Assembly (NCBI RefSeq): GCF_008973465.1
Contig: NZ_WBXN01000004.1
Span: forward strand, 5,062,501-5,126,500
Direction: 5' to 3'
Origin: Streptomyces sp. SS1-1
GTDB taxonomy: Bacteria > Actinomycetota > Actinomycetes > Streptomycetales > Streptomycetaceae
Length of the DNA: 64,000 nucleotides
Shown here: positions 35,294 through 42,417 of the stretch, one piece after another
Layout: each line of letters starts with the position of its first letter
How positions within the stretch are numbered: the first letter of the stretch is position 1
Position numbers and translations under genes: made by a program
The notes under the pieces: generated by a model
What the model saw: only the letters and a program-made list of their open reading frames with translations
Database searches by the model: none
Told to the model about the DNA's origin: nothing

Positions 35294-36313
35294 ATGACCT
35301 TCCGCATGCCCCCCGAGTGGGCCCCGCACGAGCGCACCTGGATGGCCTGGCCCCGCCCCAACCCGACCTTCACCACCGACGCCGAACTCGCCGAGGCGCG
35401 CGCCGCCTGGGCCGAAGTCGCCCGTGCCGTACGCCGGTTCGAGCCCGTGACCATGGTCCACGCCCCCGGCGACGCGGCCTCCGCCCGCGAACTGCTCGGC
35501 CCGGACGTGGAGTTGGCCGAGGGCGACCTCGACGACGCGTGGATGCGGGACATCGGACCGACCTTCGTCCAGGACGAGGACGGCCGACTGGCCGCCGTGG
35601 ACTGGGTGTTCAACGGCTGGGGCGGCCAGGACTGGGCCCGCTGGGAGCACGACGCGGGGATCGCCCGCCATGTCGCCGGCCTCGCGGACGTCCCCGTCCA
35701 CTCCTCGCCCCTGGTCAACGAGGGCGGCGCGATCCACGTCGACGGCGAGGGCACGGTCCTGCTGACCGACACCGTCCAGCTCGGCGCCGGACGCAACCCC
35801 GGCTGGACCCGCGAGCAGGTCGAGGCCGAGATCCACGCCCGGCTCGGCACCACCAAGGCGATCTGGCTCCCGCACGGCCTGACCGGCGACTACGGCACCT
35901 ACGGCACCCAGGGCCACGTCGACATCGTGGCCGCCTTCGCCGGGCCCGGCACCGTCGTCGTCCACAGCCAGCGCGACCCCGGACACCCGGACCACGCCCG
36001 CTCCCAGGAGTACCTGGAGATCCTGCGCGGCGCGACCGACGCCCGGGGACGCCGCCTGGAGGTCGTCGAGGTGCCCGCGCCGGCCGTGCTGAAGGACGAG
36101 GACGGCCACTGGGCCGACTACTCCTACATCAACCACTACGTCTGCAACGGCGGTGTCGTGCTCTGCGCCTTCGACGACCCGCACGACGAGATCGCGGCCG
36201 GCATCCTGCGCCGCCTGTACCCCGGGCGCACGGTCACCCTGGTGGACGCCCGTACCATTTTCGCGGGCGGTGGAGGCATCCACTGCATCACCCAGCAGCA
36301 GCCGAAACCCTAG
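35294..36313 (+). CDS. aguA: Agmatine deiminase (agmatine iminohydrolase)
   Basis: 339 residues of the guanidino-group modifying (PAD_porph) family. The catalytic Cys is in the C-terminal FAGGGGIHCITQQQP. Substrate-binding and catalytic acids lie in WMRDIGPTFV and in GHVDIVAAF with its His-Asp pair. The N-terminus (MPPEWAPHERTWMAWP) is typical. It hydrolyses agmatine to N-carbamoylputrescine and ammonia. ATG 35294 has AGGA at correct spacing; two GTG codons just upstream are alternatives. It sits 25 bases after ureC and 11 bases before a TetR gene, linking polyamine and urea nitrogen in one unit. Confidence 0.93.
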   Translation: MTFRMPPEWAPHERTWMAWPRPNPTFTTDAELAEARAAWAEVARAVRRFEPVTMVHAPGDAASARELLGPDVELAEGDLDDAWMRDIGPTFVQDEDGRLAAVDWVFNGWGGQDWARWEHDAGIARHVAGLADVPVHSSPLVNEGGAIHVDGEGTVLLTDTVQLGAGRNPGWTREQVEAEIHARLGTTKAIWLPHGLTGDYGTYGTQGHVDIVAAFAGPGTVVVHSQRDPGHPDHARSQEYLEILRGATDARGRRLEVVEVPAPAVLKDEDGHWADYSYINHYVCNGGVVLCAFDDPHDEIAAGILRRLYPGRTVTLVDARTIFAGGGGIHCITQQQPKP

Positions 36314-36324
36314 GAGCCTGACCC

Positions 36325-36924
36325 ATGGCCGGTGCGCGCCGGAACGCCCCGCCGCGCGAGCGGGTCCTGGCCGCCGCCATGGAGATGATCGCCGAGCGCG
36401 GTCTGGAGAAGCTGACCATGGCCGCGCTCGGCCGCGAGGTCGGCATGAGCAGCGGCCACCTCCTGTACTACTTCCGCTCCAAGGACGAGCTGCTGCTGCG
36501 CACCCTGGAGTGGAGCGAGGGCCGGCTCGGCGCCGAACGCGGCCGTCTGCTCGCCCAGGGCTCCCCGGCGCGGGAACGGCTCGACGCCTACGTGGACCTG
36601 TACGTCCCCGACGGCCGGGGCGACCCGCACTGGACCCTGTGGCTGGAGGTCTGGAACCGGTCGCAGAACGCCGACGACGACGCCCGCGACCGGCAGGCCG
36701 CCATCGAGGGCGCCTGGCACCGGGACCTCGTGGCGCTCGTCGCGGAGGGCGTCTCGCGCGGGGAGTTCCGGGCGGTCGACCCGGACCGCTTCGCCGCCCG
36801 GCTGCGGGCCCTCCTCGACGGCTTCTCCATCCATGTGGCGATCGGCCTGCGCGGCACCGACCGCGCGCGGGTCCTGCGCCATGTGCGGGAGTTCCTCGAC
36901 GACAGCCTCGTCGCGGACGCCTGA
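36325..36924 (+). CDS. TetR-family regulator, BetI-like C-terminal domain
   Basis: 199 residues. The DNA-binding domain is GLEKLTMAALGREVGMSSGH followed by LLYYFRSKDELL. The C-terminal region (DPHWTLWLEVWNRSQ, then VDPDRFAARLRALLDGFSIH) resembles the TetR_C_6/BetI ligand-binding domain. It is the last gene of the urease/agmatine deiminase unit, 11 bases after aguA, so it probably senses a polyamine or related compound and controls the module through the dyads at 32751 and 32821. Confidence 0.9.
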   Translation: MAGARRNAPPRERVLAAAMEMIAERGLEKLTMAALGREVGMSSGHLLYYFRSKDELLLRTLEWSEGRLGAERGRLLAQGSPARERLDAYVDLYVPDGRGDPHWTLWLEVWNRSQNADDDARDRQAAIEGAWHRDLVALVAEGVSRGEFRAVDPDRFAARLRALLDGFSIHVAIGLRGTDRARVLRHVREFLDDSLVADA

Positions 36925-37007
36925 GACCGCCCCGCCGATGATCAGCGCAGTGTTCGCATCCTGAGACGGACGGTGAGCGCGGGGTGCGGGTGTGCCAGAC
37001 TGCCTCC

Positions 37008-37058
37008 GTGCTCTCGTTCGCCATGATTATTGGCAGCAGGCGCGCCGGTCCGCAGTGA
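37008..37058 (+). CDS. cimA leader peptide with tandem Ile codons
   Basis: A 16-codon ORF from GTG 37008 encodes MLSFAMIIGSRRAGPQ; an internal ATG at 37023 gives the 11-residue form. It contains ATT-ATT, two consecutive rare Ile codons, in a genome that strongly prefers ATC. CAGACT (36996-37001) ends six bases before the GTG, like the -10 of a leaderless transcript. A rho-independent hairpin lies 54 bases after its stop, before citramalate synthase, whose pathway ends in isoleucine. This is the layout of an isoleucine-sensing attenuator. Confidence 0.7.
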   Translation: MLSFAMIIGSRRAGPQ

Positions 37059-37111
37059 CCACCACGTACGACCAGGTACGGGTGGACACCGTCGTCCTCG
37101 ACCCGCGCGCA

Positions 37112-37136
37112 GACCTCTCGCACCCGCGAGGGGTTT
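37112..37136 (+). terminator. cimA attenuator (rho-independent terminator)
   Basis: CCTCTCGC (37112-37119) pairs with GCGAGGGG (37124-37131) with one G-T wobble around ACCC, followed by five T residues. It ends 112 bases before cimA. The 324-base gap from the TetR stop to cimA holds the promoter, leader peptide and this hairpin and no other gene. Confidence 0.8.
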
Positions 37137-37248
37137 TTCTGTTTCCCGGCCCACCAGCAGCCGGGCGGAGAGCGTGAGGGACCATAGGTGGGGACGGTGG
37201 AGCCGGTCATTCCGGTAGACCGAGATCCAATACAGGAGCCTTACGACC

Positions 37249-38853
37249 ATGACGCCGACCAACGAGCTCGACGACTCGTTCCACGTCTTCGACACCACCT
37301 TGCGCGACGGCGCCCAGCGGGAGGGCATCAACCTCACCGTCGCCGACAAGCTGGCCATCGCCCGGCACCTGGACGACTTCGGCGTGGGATTCATCGAGGG
37401 CGGCTGGCCCGGCGCCAACCCGCGCGACACCGAGTTCTTCGCCCGCGCCCAGCAGGAGATCGACTTCCGGCACGCCCAGCTCGTCGCCTTCGGCGCCACC
37501 CGGCGCGCGGGCGGCAAGGCCTCCGAGGACCCGCAGGTCAAGGCGCTGCTGGAGTCCGGCGCCCCGGTGATCACCCTGGTCGCCAAGTCCCACGACCGGC
37601 ATGTCGAGCTGGCGCTGCGCACCACTCTCGACGAGAACCTGGAGATGGTCCGCGACACCGTCTCGTACCTGGTCGGCGAGGGCCGCCGCGTCTTCGTGGA
37701 CTGCGAGCACTTCTTCGACGGCTACCGCGCCAACCCCGAGTACGCCAAGTCCGTCGTACGGACCGCCTCCGAGGCCGGCGCCGACGTCGTCATCCTCTGC
37801 GACACCAACGGCGGCATGCTCCCCGCCCAGGTCCAGGCGGTCGTCTCCACCGTCCTCGCCGACACCGGCGCACGGCTCGGCATCCACGCCCAGGACGACA
37901 CCGGCTGCGCGGTCGCCAACACCCTCGCCGCCGTCGACGCGGGCGCCACCCACGTCCAGTGCACGGCCAACGGGTACGGCGAGCGCGTCGGCAACGCCAA
38001 CCTCTTCCCGGTCGTCGCCGCCCTGGAGCTCAAGTACGGCAAGAAGGTCCTGCCCGAGGGCCGGCTGCGCGAGATGACCCGGATCTCGCACGCCATCGCC
38101 GAGGTCGTGAACCTCACCCCCTCCACGCACCAGCCGTACGTCGGCGTCTCCGCCTTCGCCCACAAGGCCGGACTGCACGCCTCCGCGATCAAGGTCGATC
38201 CGGACCTGTACCAGCACATCGACCCCGAGCAGGTCGGCAACACCATGCGGATGCTTGTCTCCGACATGGCCGGCCGCGCCTCCGTCGAGCTGAAGGGCAA
38301 GGAGCTCGGCATCGACCTCGGCGGCGACCGCGAGCTGGTCGGCCGGGTCGTCGAGCGCGTCAAGGAGCGCGAGCTCAGGGGCTACACCTACGAAGCCGCT
38401 GACGCCTCCTTCGAGCTGCTGCTGCGCGCCGAGGTCGAGGGCAGGCCGCTGAAGTACTTCGACGTCGAGTCCTGGCGCGCGATCGTCGAGGACCGCCCCG
38501 ACGGCAGCCACGCCAACGAGGCCACCGTCAAGCTCTTCGCCAAGGGCGAGCGGATCGTCGCCACCGCGGAGGGCAACGGCCCGGTCAACGCCCTCGACCG
38601 GGCGCTGCGCGTCGCCCTGGAGAAGATCTACCCCCAGCTCGCCGCCCTCGACCTCGTCGACTACAAGGTCCGCATCCTGGAGGGCGTCCACGGCACCCAG
38701 TCCACCACCCGCGTCCTGATCTCCACGTCGGACGGGGCGGGGGAGTGGTCCACGGTCGGGGTGGCGGAGAACGTCATCGCCGCGTCCTGGCAGGCCCTGG
38801 AGGACGCGTACACGTACGGCCTGCTGCGGGCCGGCGTCGCCCCCGCCCGGTAG
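37249..38853 (+). CDS. cimA: Citramalate synthase
   Basis: 534 residues of the DRE-TIM acyltransferase family. The N-terminal barrel has VFDTTLRDGAQREGI, and metal-binding His residues in LGIHAQDDTGCAVAN. A linker and a C-terminal regulatory LeuA-like dimer domain follow (about 410-530, VNALDRALRVAL and so on). The long form and the GERVGNANL motif fit the CimA group better than true isopropylmalate or homocitrate synthases. It condenses pyruvate and acetyl-CoA to citramalate, giving 2-oxobutyrate for isoleucine without threonine. The Ile-codon leader upstream supports this role. ATG 37249 is the first Met of the conserved region. Confidence 0.92.
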   Translation: MTPTNELDDSFHVFDTTLRDGAQREGINLTVADKLAIARHLDDFGVGFIEGGWPGANPRDTEFFARAQQEIDFRHAQLVAFGATRRAGGKASEDPQVKALLESGAPVITLVAKSHDRHVELALRTTLDENLEMVRDTVSYLVGEGRRVFVDCEHFFDGYRANPEYAKSVVRTASEAGADVVILCDTNGGMLPAQVQAVVSTVLADTGARLGIHAQDDTGCAVANTLAAVDAGATHVQCTANGYGERVGNANLFPVVAALELKYGKKVLPEGRLREMTRISHAIAEVVNLTPSTHQPYVGVSAFAHKAGLHASAIKVDPDLYQHIDPEQVGNTMRMLVSDMAGRASVELKGKELGIDLGGDRELVGRVVERVKERELRGYTYEAADASFELLLRAEVEGRPLKYFDVESWRAIVEDRPDGSHANEATVKLFAKGERIVATAEGNGPVNALDRALRVALEKIYPQLAALDLVDYKVRILEGVHGTQSTTRVLISTSDGAGEWSTVGVAENVIAASWQALEDAYTYGLLRAGVAPAR

Positions 38854-38895
38854 GGGCGCACGGCGGTCCCGGACGCCCGGGGCCGCCTCATCGGG

Positions 38896-38901
38896 TAGCG
38901 T
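38896..38901 (+). promoter_or_regulatory. Putative -10 hexamer for a leaderless transcript
   Basis: TAGCGT ends seven bases before the ATG at 38909. No ribosome site intervenes. Confidence 0.4.
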
Positions 38902-38908
38902 CGAAGAC

Positions 38909-40267
38909 ATGAGGACTCCGCGCTTGAGGGGCCTCATGCGCTCCCTGCTCGTGCCGGTCGCCGCCACCGCGATGGTGCTCCTGACCGGTCCGCCCGGCGC
39001 ACATGCGGCCACGGACCTTTCCACGGTGGCCGAGGCGCTCCGCGAGGATCCCGTGTACGTCGATCCCGCCGCCTCGGACCAGCTGTCGTCGGCGGACGCC
39101 GAGGCGCTCTCCGACAAGATCAAGGACGCCGGGAAACCGGTCTTCGTGGCCGTCCTGCCCGCCGACCAGCCCGACCGGGACATCTTCCTGAACCTGCGGA
39201 CGGAGACCGGCATCACCGGCCTGTACGCGATCCGCAGCGGCGACCGCTTCGGCGCGCGGGCCGACACGGTCGTCCTGCCGCCGCGCGGGGTCCAGAACCT
39301 CGTCACGGCCGTCCGGGGCGTCGACGACCCCAAGGCCCAGCTGAACGACTTCGTCGACGCGGCGCTGCGCAGCGCCCGGGGTTCGGCCCCCGCCTCCTGG
39401 GGCGACGGCGGCGGAGGCGGCGTGGACACCGGCGGCCTCATCGTCGCCGGGGCGGTGGTCGCGGCGGGCGGCGCGGGCGCCTACGCCCTGGTCCGGCGCA
39501 ACCGGCGGCGCCACGAGGAGGAGCAGCGGGCCGCGCTGGAGAAGCTGCGGGTCGTCGTCGACGAGGACATCACCGCCTACGGCGAGGAACTCGACCGGCT
39601 CGACTTCCACCCGGCCGAACCCGGCGCCGACGACGCGATGCGCGCGGACTACGAACGCGCCCTCGACTCCTACGAGCAGGCCAAGCGGCTGATGGACACC
39701 GCGCGCAGACCGGAGGACGTCAAGGCGGTCACCCAGGCCCTGGCGGACGGCCGCTTCTCCCTCGCCCAGCTGGCCGCCCGCCGGGAGGGCCGGCCGCTGC
39801 CCGAGCGCCGGCCGCCCTGCTTCTTCGACCCCCGTCACGGCCCGTCGGTGGCCGACGAGACCTGGACGCCGCCCGGTGGCGCGCCGCGCGAGGTGCCGGT
39901 GTGCGCGGCGGACCGGGCCCGGCTGGCCGACGGTCGCGATCCCCAGGTCCGCGAGGTCGACACCGAGTACGGCCGGCGGCCGTACTGGGAGGCCGGGCCG
40001 GCGTACGGGCCCTGGGCGGGCGGCTACTTCGGCGGCGGCATCCTCCCGGGCCTGCTCGTCGGCACCCTGCTGGGCAGCATGATGGCGGGGCCGGCGTACG
40101 GGGCCGACTACGGCTCCGGGTACGGCGACTTCGGTGGGTACGGGGGCGGTGACGTCTCGGGCGCGGACTTCGACCCGGGTGACTTCGGCGGCGGGTTCGG
40201 CGACGGAGGCTTCGGGGGCGGCGGGGACTTCGGCGGGGGAGGCGGCTTCGACGGCGGCGGCTTCTGA
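38909..40267 (+). CDS. Membrane-anchored extracytoplasmic protein with Gly-rich tail
   Basis: 452 residues. A signal peptide (basic MRTPRLRGLMRS, hydrophobic core, cleavage near GAHAATD) is followed by an exported domain of about 140 residues resembling TPM-type folds (VYVDPAASDQLSSADAEALS, then VFVAVLPAD). A Gly-rich linker leads to one membrane helix (LIVAGAVVAAGGAGAYALVRR) and a helical cytoplasmic domain (about 200-300). Another hydrophobic stretch (GGGILPGLLVGTLLGSMMAG) precedes a C-terminal tail made almost only of Gly, Phe and Asp. No enzyme motif is seen. The function is unknown, possibly an envelope scaffold or stress protein. Confidence 0.8.
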   Translation: MRTPRLRGLMRSLLVPVAATAMVLLTGPPGAHAATDLSTVAEALREDPVYVDPAASDQLSSADAEALSDKIKDAGKPVFVAVLPADQPDRDIFLNLRTETGITGLYAIRSGDRFGARADTVVLPPRGVQNLVTAVRGVDDPKAQLNDFVDAALRSARGSAPASWGDGGGGGVDTGGLIVAGAVVAAGGAGAYALVRRNRRRHEEEQRAALEKLRVVVDEDITAYGEELDRLDFHPAEPGADDAMRADYERALDSYEQAKRLMDTARRPEDVKAVTQALADGRFSLAQLAARREGRPLPERRPPCFFDPRHGPSVADETWTPPGGAPREVPVCAADRARLADGRDPQVREVDTEYGRRPYWEAGPAYGPWAGGYFGGGILPGLLVGTLLGSMMAGPAYGADYGSGYGDFGGYGGGDVSGADFDPGDFGGGFGDGGFGGGGDFGGGGGFDGGGF

Positions 40268-40276
40268 AACGCGGCG

Positions 40277-40310
40277 GACGGGCCCGGCGCCCCGCGGTAC
40301 CGGACCCGTC
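40277..40310. terminator. Bidirectional hairpin between convergent genes
   Basis: GACGGGCCCGG (40277-40287) pairs with CCGGACCCGTC (40300-40310) with one mismatch. It lies between the Gly-rich protein gene and the trypsin gene on the other strand. Confidence 0.6.
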
Positions 40311-40321
40311 CATTCATCGGT

Positions 40322-41104
40322 TCAGAGGCCGGCCGCCGCCGAGGCGATGGCGGAGGCGAAGGTGGAGACCTCGGTGTAGACGCCGGGCGCGTTCGGCCGG
40401 GCGCAGCCTATGCCCCAGCTGACGATGCCGACCTGGACCCAGGCGTTGTTCGCGTCGCGCCGGAACATGGGGCCGCCGGAGTCGCCCTGGCAGGTGTCCA
40501 CGCCGCCGGAGGGCAGCCCGGCGCAGATCTCCTCGTTCGCGACGAGCCCGCTGTAGCCGCTGTAGGAGCGGCACTGGGCGTCGCTGACGAACGGCACGTC
40601 GGCCTTGAGCAGATAGCGCTGCTGGGCCCCGCCCTCGCGGTTGGCGCCCCAGCCGGCGACGGTGAAGGTGCCGGTGTTGTACTGGGTGGTGGTGGCGATG
40701 TTCAGCGTCGGCAGATTCACGGGCTGCGCGAGCTTGATGAGCGCCCAGTCCTTGCCGGTGCCGTTGTAGCCGGGCGCCCGGTACACGTAGGTGGAGCGGA
40801 CCTGGACGCGGCCGCTGCTGTTCTGGAGGTCCACGACACCGGCGGTGGCCGTGATGCTGGTGTTCCGGCCGGTCGAGCCGACGCAGTGGGCGGCGGTGAG
40901 GACGATCTGCTGGGTGTAGAGCGCGCCGCCACAGCCCATGGAGAGCCGGACCATGAACGGGAACTCGCCCCGCGCGGCGCGAGTCCCGCCGACGACCCGC
41001 GAGTCCGCGGCCTGCGCGGCGGACACGGGCTGGAGACTGACGATCGCGAGCGCGGCGGCGCCGAGGACCGCGCATCTCTTGAGCGCGGTGAGGAGCTTCT
41101 TCAA
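40322..41104 (-). CDS. sprT: Secreted trypsin-like serine protease
   Basis: 260 residues. A signal peptide (KKLLTALKRCAVLGAAALAI) and a very short propeptide ending AADSR precede the mature start VVGGTRAARGEFPF. The chymotrypsin-fold triad is present: His in VLTAAHCVG, Asp in TGKDWALIKLAQP, Ser in CQGDSGGPMF. The Asp in VDTCQG predicts cleavage after Arg or Lys. The mature sequence closely follows Streptomyces griseus trypsin as I remember it (FTVAGWGANREGG, ANEEICAG, SWGIGCARP). TTG 41104 is chosen because GGAAGG lies seven bases upstream. Such proteases act outside the cell in nutrition and mycelial turnover. Confidence 0.95.
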   Translation of the reverse strand: MKKLLTALKRCAVLGAAALAIVSLQPVSAAQAADSRVVGGTRAARGEFPFMVRLSMGCGGALYTQQIVLTAAHCVGSTGRNTSITATAGVVDLQNSSGRVQVRSTYVYRAPGYNGTGKDWALIKLAQPVNLPTLNIATTTQYNTGTFTVAGWGANREGGAQQRYLLKADVPFVSDAQCRSYSGYSGLVANEEICAGLPSGGVDTCQGDSGGPMFRRDANNAWVQVGIVSWGIGCARPNAPGVYTEVSTFASAIASAAAGL

Positions 41105-41153
41105 CGTGATGCCTTCCGTGGGGGGTTCGACATACGAACGCGAGAAGTGCAAA

Positions 41154-41169
41154 TGACAGGAACATGTCA
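41154..41169 (-). promoter_or_regulatory. Inverted repeat in the sprT promoter region
   Basis: TGACA-GGAACA-TGTCA is a perfect five-base dyad 50 bases before the sprT start. On the minus strand it includes TTGACA, so an operator could overlap the -35. No good -10 was seen. Confidence 0.4.
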
Positions 41170-41283
41170 ACCAAGCGCGGCTGGCACACCCCGGCCGTTT
41201 CCGTTGCTGGATTATGAGAACCCTGTGACACCCCCCACAAGAGCCGGATTCCGGCCACCCGCCCCCCGGCCGGGGCCGGCTCC

Positions 41284-41676
41284 CTACTCCAGGAAGAGCC
41301 CCGCCAGCCGGGGCAGCCGCCGCGCCATCTCACCGGCATCGTCGAAGTCCCAGGCGGGAGCCGGCGTGGGGTACCGGATGGTGCACGTACCTTGGGGAAT
41401 CCGCTCACCGGTCGCGGCGAGATGCGCGTTCCAGGCGACGCCCAGGACGTCCTCGCACTCGAGGAAACCGCCGTCGGCCGCACACGCCCGCACGACGGGA
41501 AGGTCCGCCAAGGTGTCAGAACCGCTCTCTGTCCATGACGCCAGAGCCTGCCACCCGGCACTGACAACGGGTCGCGGCGTCGGTCCCGTGGCCGAGAACC
41601 AGAGCACCCGCCCACCCGGCGGGAACCGGGGGACGGGTGTGCTCGGAAACGGCGACCCGGAGGTCGCGAGGGTCAC
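41284..41676 (-). CDS. Hypothetical protein coupled to yceI
   Basis: 130 residues, not recognised. The start GTG at 41676 overlaps the yceI stop as GTGA, the classic sign of translational coupling. The product has FPPGGRVLWFSATGPTPRP near the N-terminus, two Cys residues close together (VRACAADGGFLECEDVLGV), and a C-terminus rich in Pro, Arg and Leu. No signal peptide, membrane helix or catalytic motif is visible. The association with the lipid-binding YceI protein is the only functional hint. Confidence 0.65.
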   Translation of the reverse strand: MTLATSGSPFPSTPVPRFPPGGRVLWFSATGPTPRPVVSAGWQALASWTESGSDTLADLPVVRACAADGGFLECEDVLGVAWNAHLAATGERIPQGTCTIRYPTPAPAWDFDDAGEMARRLPRLAGLFLE

Positions 41677-42281
41677 GCGTTCTTGATCGCCGAGATGTCG
41701 AAGTTCAGCTTGATCTTGTCGGAGACCAGCACGCCGCCCGTCTCCAGCGCGGCGTTCCAGGTCAGGCCCCACTCCGAGCGCAGGAGCTCCGCCTTGCCCT
41801 CGAAGCCGACGCGCTCGTTGCCGAACGGGTCCTTCGCGGCGCCGTTGAACTCCAGGTCGATGGTGATCGGCCGGGTGGTGCCGAGGATCGTCAGGTCACC
41901 GGTGATGCGGTAGTCCTCGCCGCCCAGGGCCTCCGCCTTGGTGGAGCGGAACGTCATCGTCGGGAACTCGTCCGTCTTGAAGAAGTCCGCGCTCTTCAGG
42001 TGCCCGTCACGGTCCGCCGAACCGGTGTCGATGCTGTCCATCGTGATGTCCAGGGACGCCGTGGACGCGGCCGGGTCCGTGCCGTCCAGGTGCAGGGAGC
42101 CGGTGAAGTCGAGGAACTTGCCCTTGACGTTGGTGACCATGGCGTGCCGGGCCACGAACCCGAGCGTCGAGTGCGCCGGGTCGATCGTGTAGTCGCCGGT
42201 CAGCGCGGCCAGTTCCGGGGCGACGGCGGCCGGGGCGGCCGTGGCGGTGGCGGCGGAGTCCTTGCGGTTGAAGATGCCCAT
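41673..42281 (-). CDS. YceI-family lipid-binding protein
   Basis: 202 residues with the YceI lipocalin-like pattern: LTGDYTIDPAHSTLGFVARH, VKGKFLDFTGSLHLDG, a central HLKSADFFKTDEFPTMTFRS, YRITGDLTILGTTRPITIDL, and GLTWNAALETGGVLVSDKIK. YceI proteins bind isoprenoid chains and are often linked to stress or respiration. There is no signal peptide here, unlike E. coli YceI, so the protein is probably cytosolic. ATG 42281 follows GAGGAG. A good promoter lies about 55 bases upstream. The next gene overlaps its stop codon. Confidence 0.93.
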   Translation of the reverse strand: MGIFNRKDSAATATAAPAAVAPELAALTGDYTIDPAHSTLGFVARHAMVTNVKGKFLDFTGSLHLDGTDPAASTASLDITMDSIDTGSADRDGHLKSADFFKTDEFPTMTFRSTKAEALGGEDYRITGDLTILGTTRPITIDLEFNGAAKDPFGNERVGFEGKAELLRSEWGLTWNAALETGGVLVSDKIKLNFDISAIKNA

Positions 42282-42333
42282 GACGTTCTCCTCGGAGGGG
42301 GTTCGTTGAATGTTTAACCACCTAACGCACATC

Positions 42334-42362
42334 ACCGTAGACGCATTCCCTTCAACTTTCAA
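42334..42362 (-). promoter_or_regulatory. yceI promoter with -35 and -10
   Basis: On the minus strand, TTGAAA (42357-42362) and TACGGT (42334-42339) are separated by exactly 17 bases. TTGAA and TTCAA motifs nearby (42305-42362) could be operator half-sites, as in MarR-regulated yceI genes. Confidence 0.6.
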
Positions 42363-42417
42363 CATCATCCGCGGTGTGTTCCTGGTGTCACCCGACGTGA
42401 CGTGGTAGGGCATGGAC

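Noticed and set aside
37249..38853. Annotation as 2-isopropylmalate synthase (leuA)
   Set aside because: Sequence motifs and length fit the CimA group better, and the upstream leader carries Ile, not Leu, codons.
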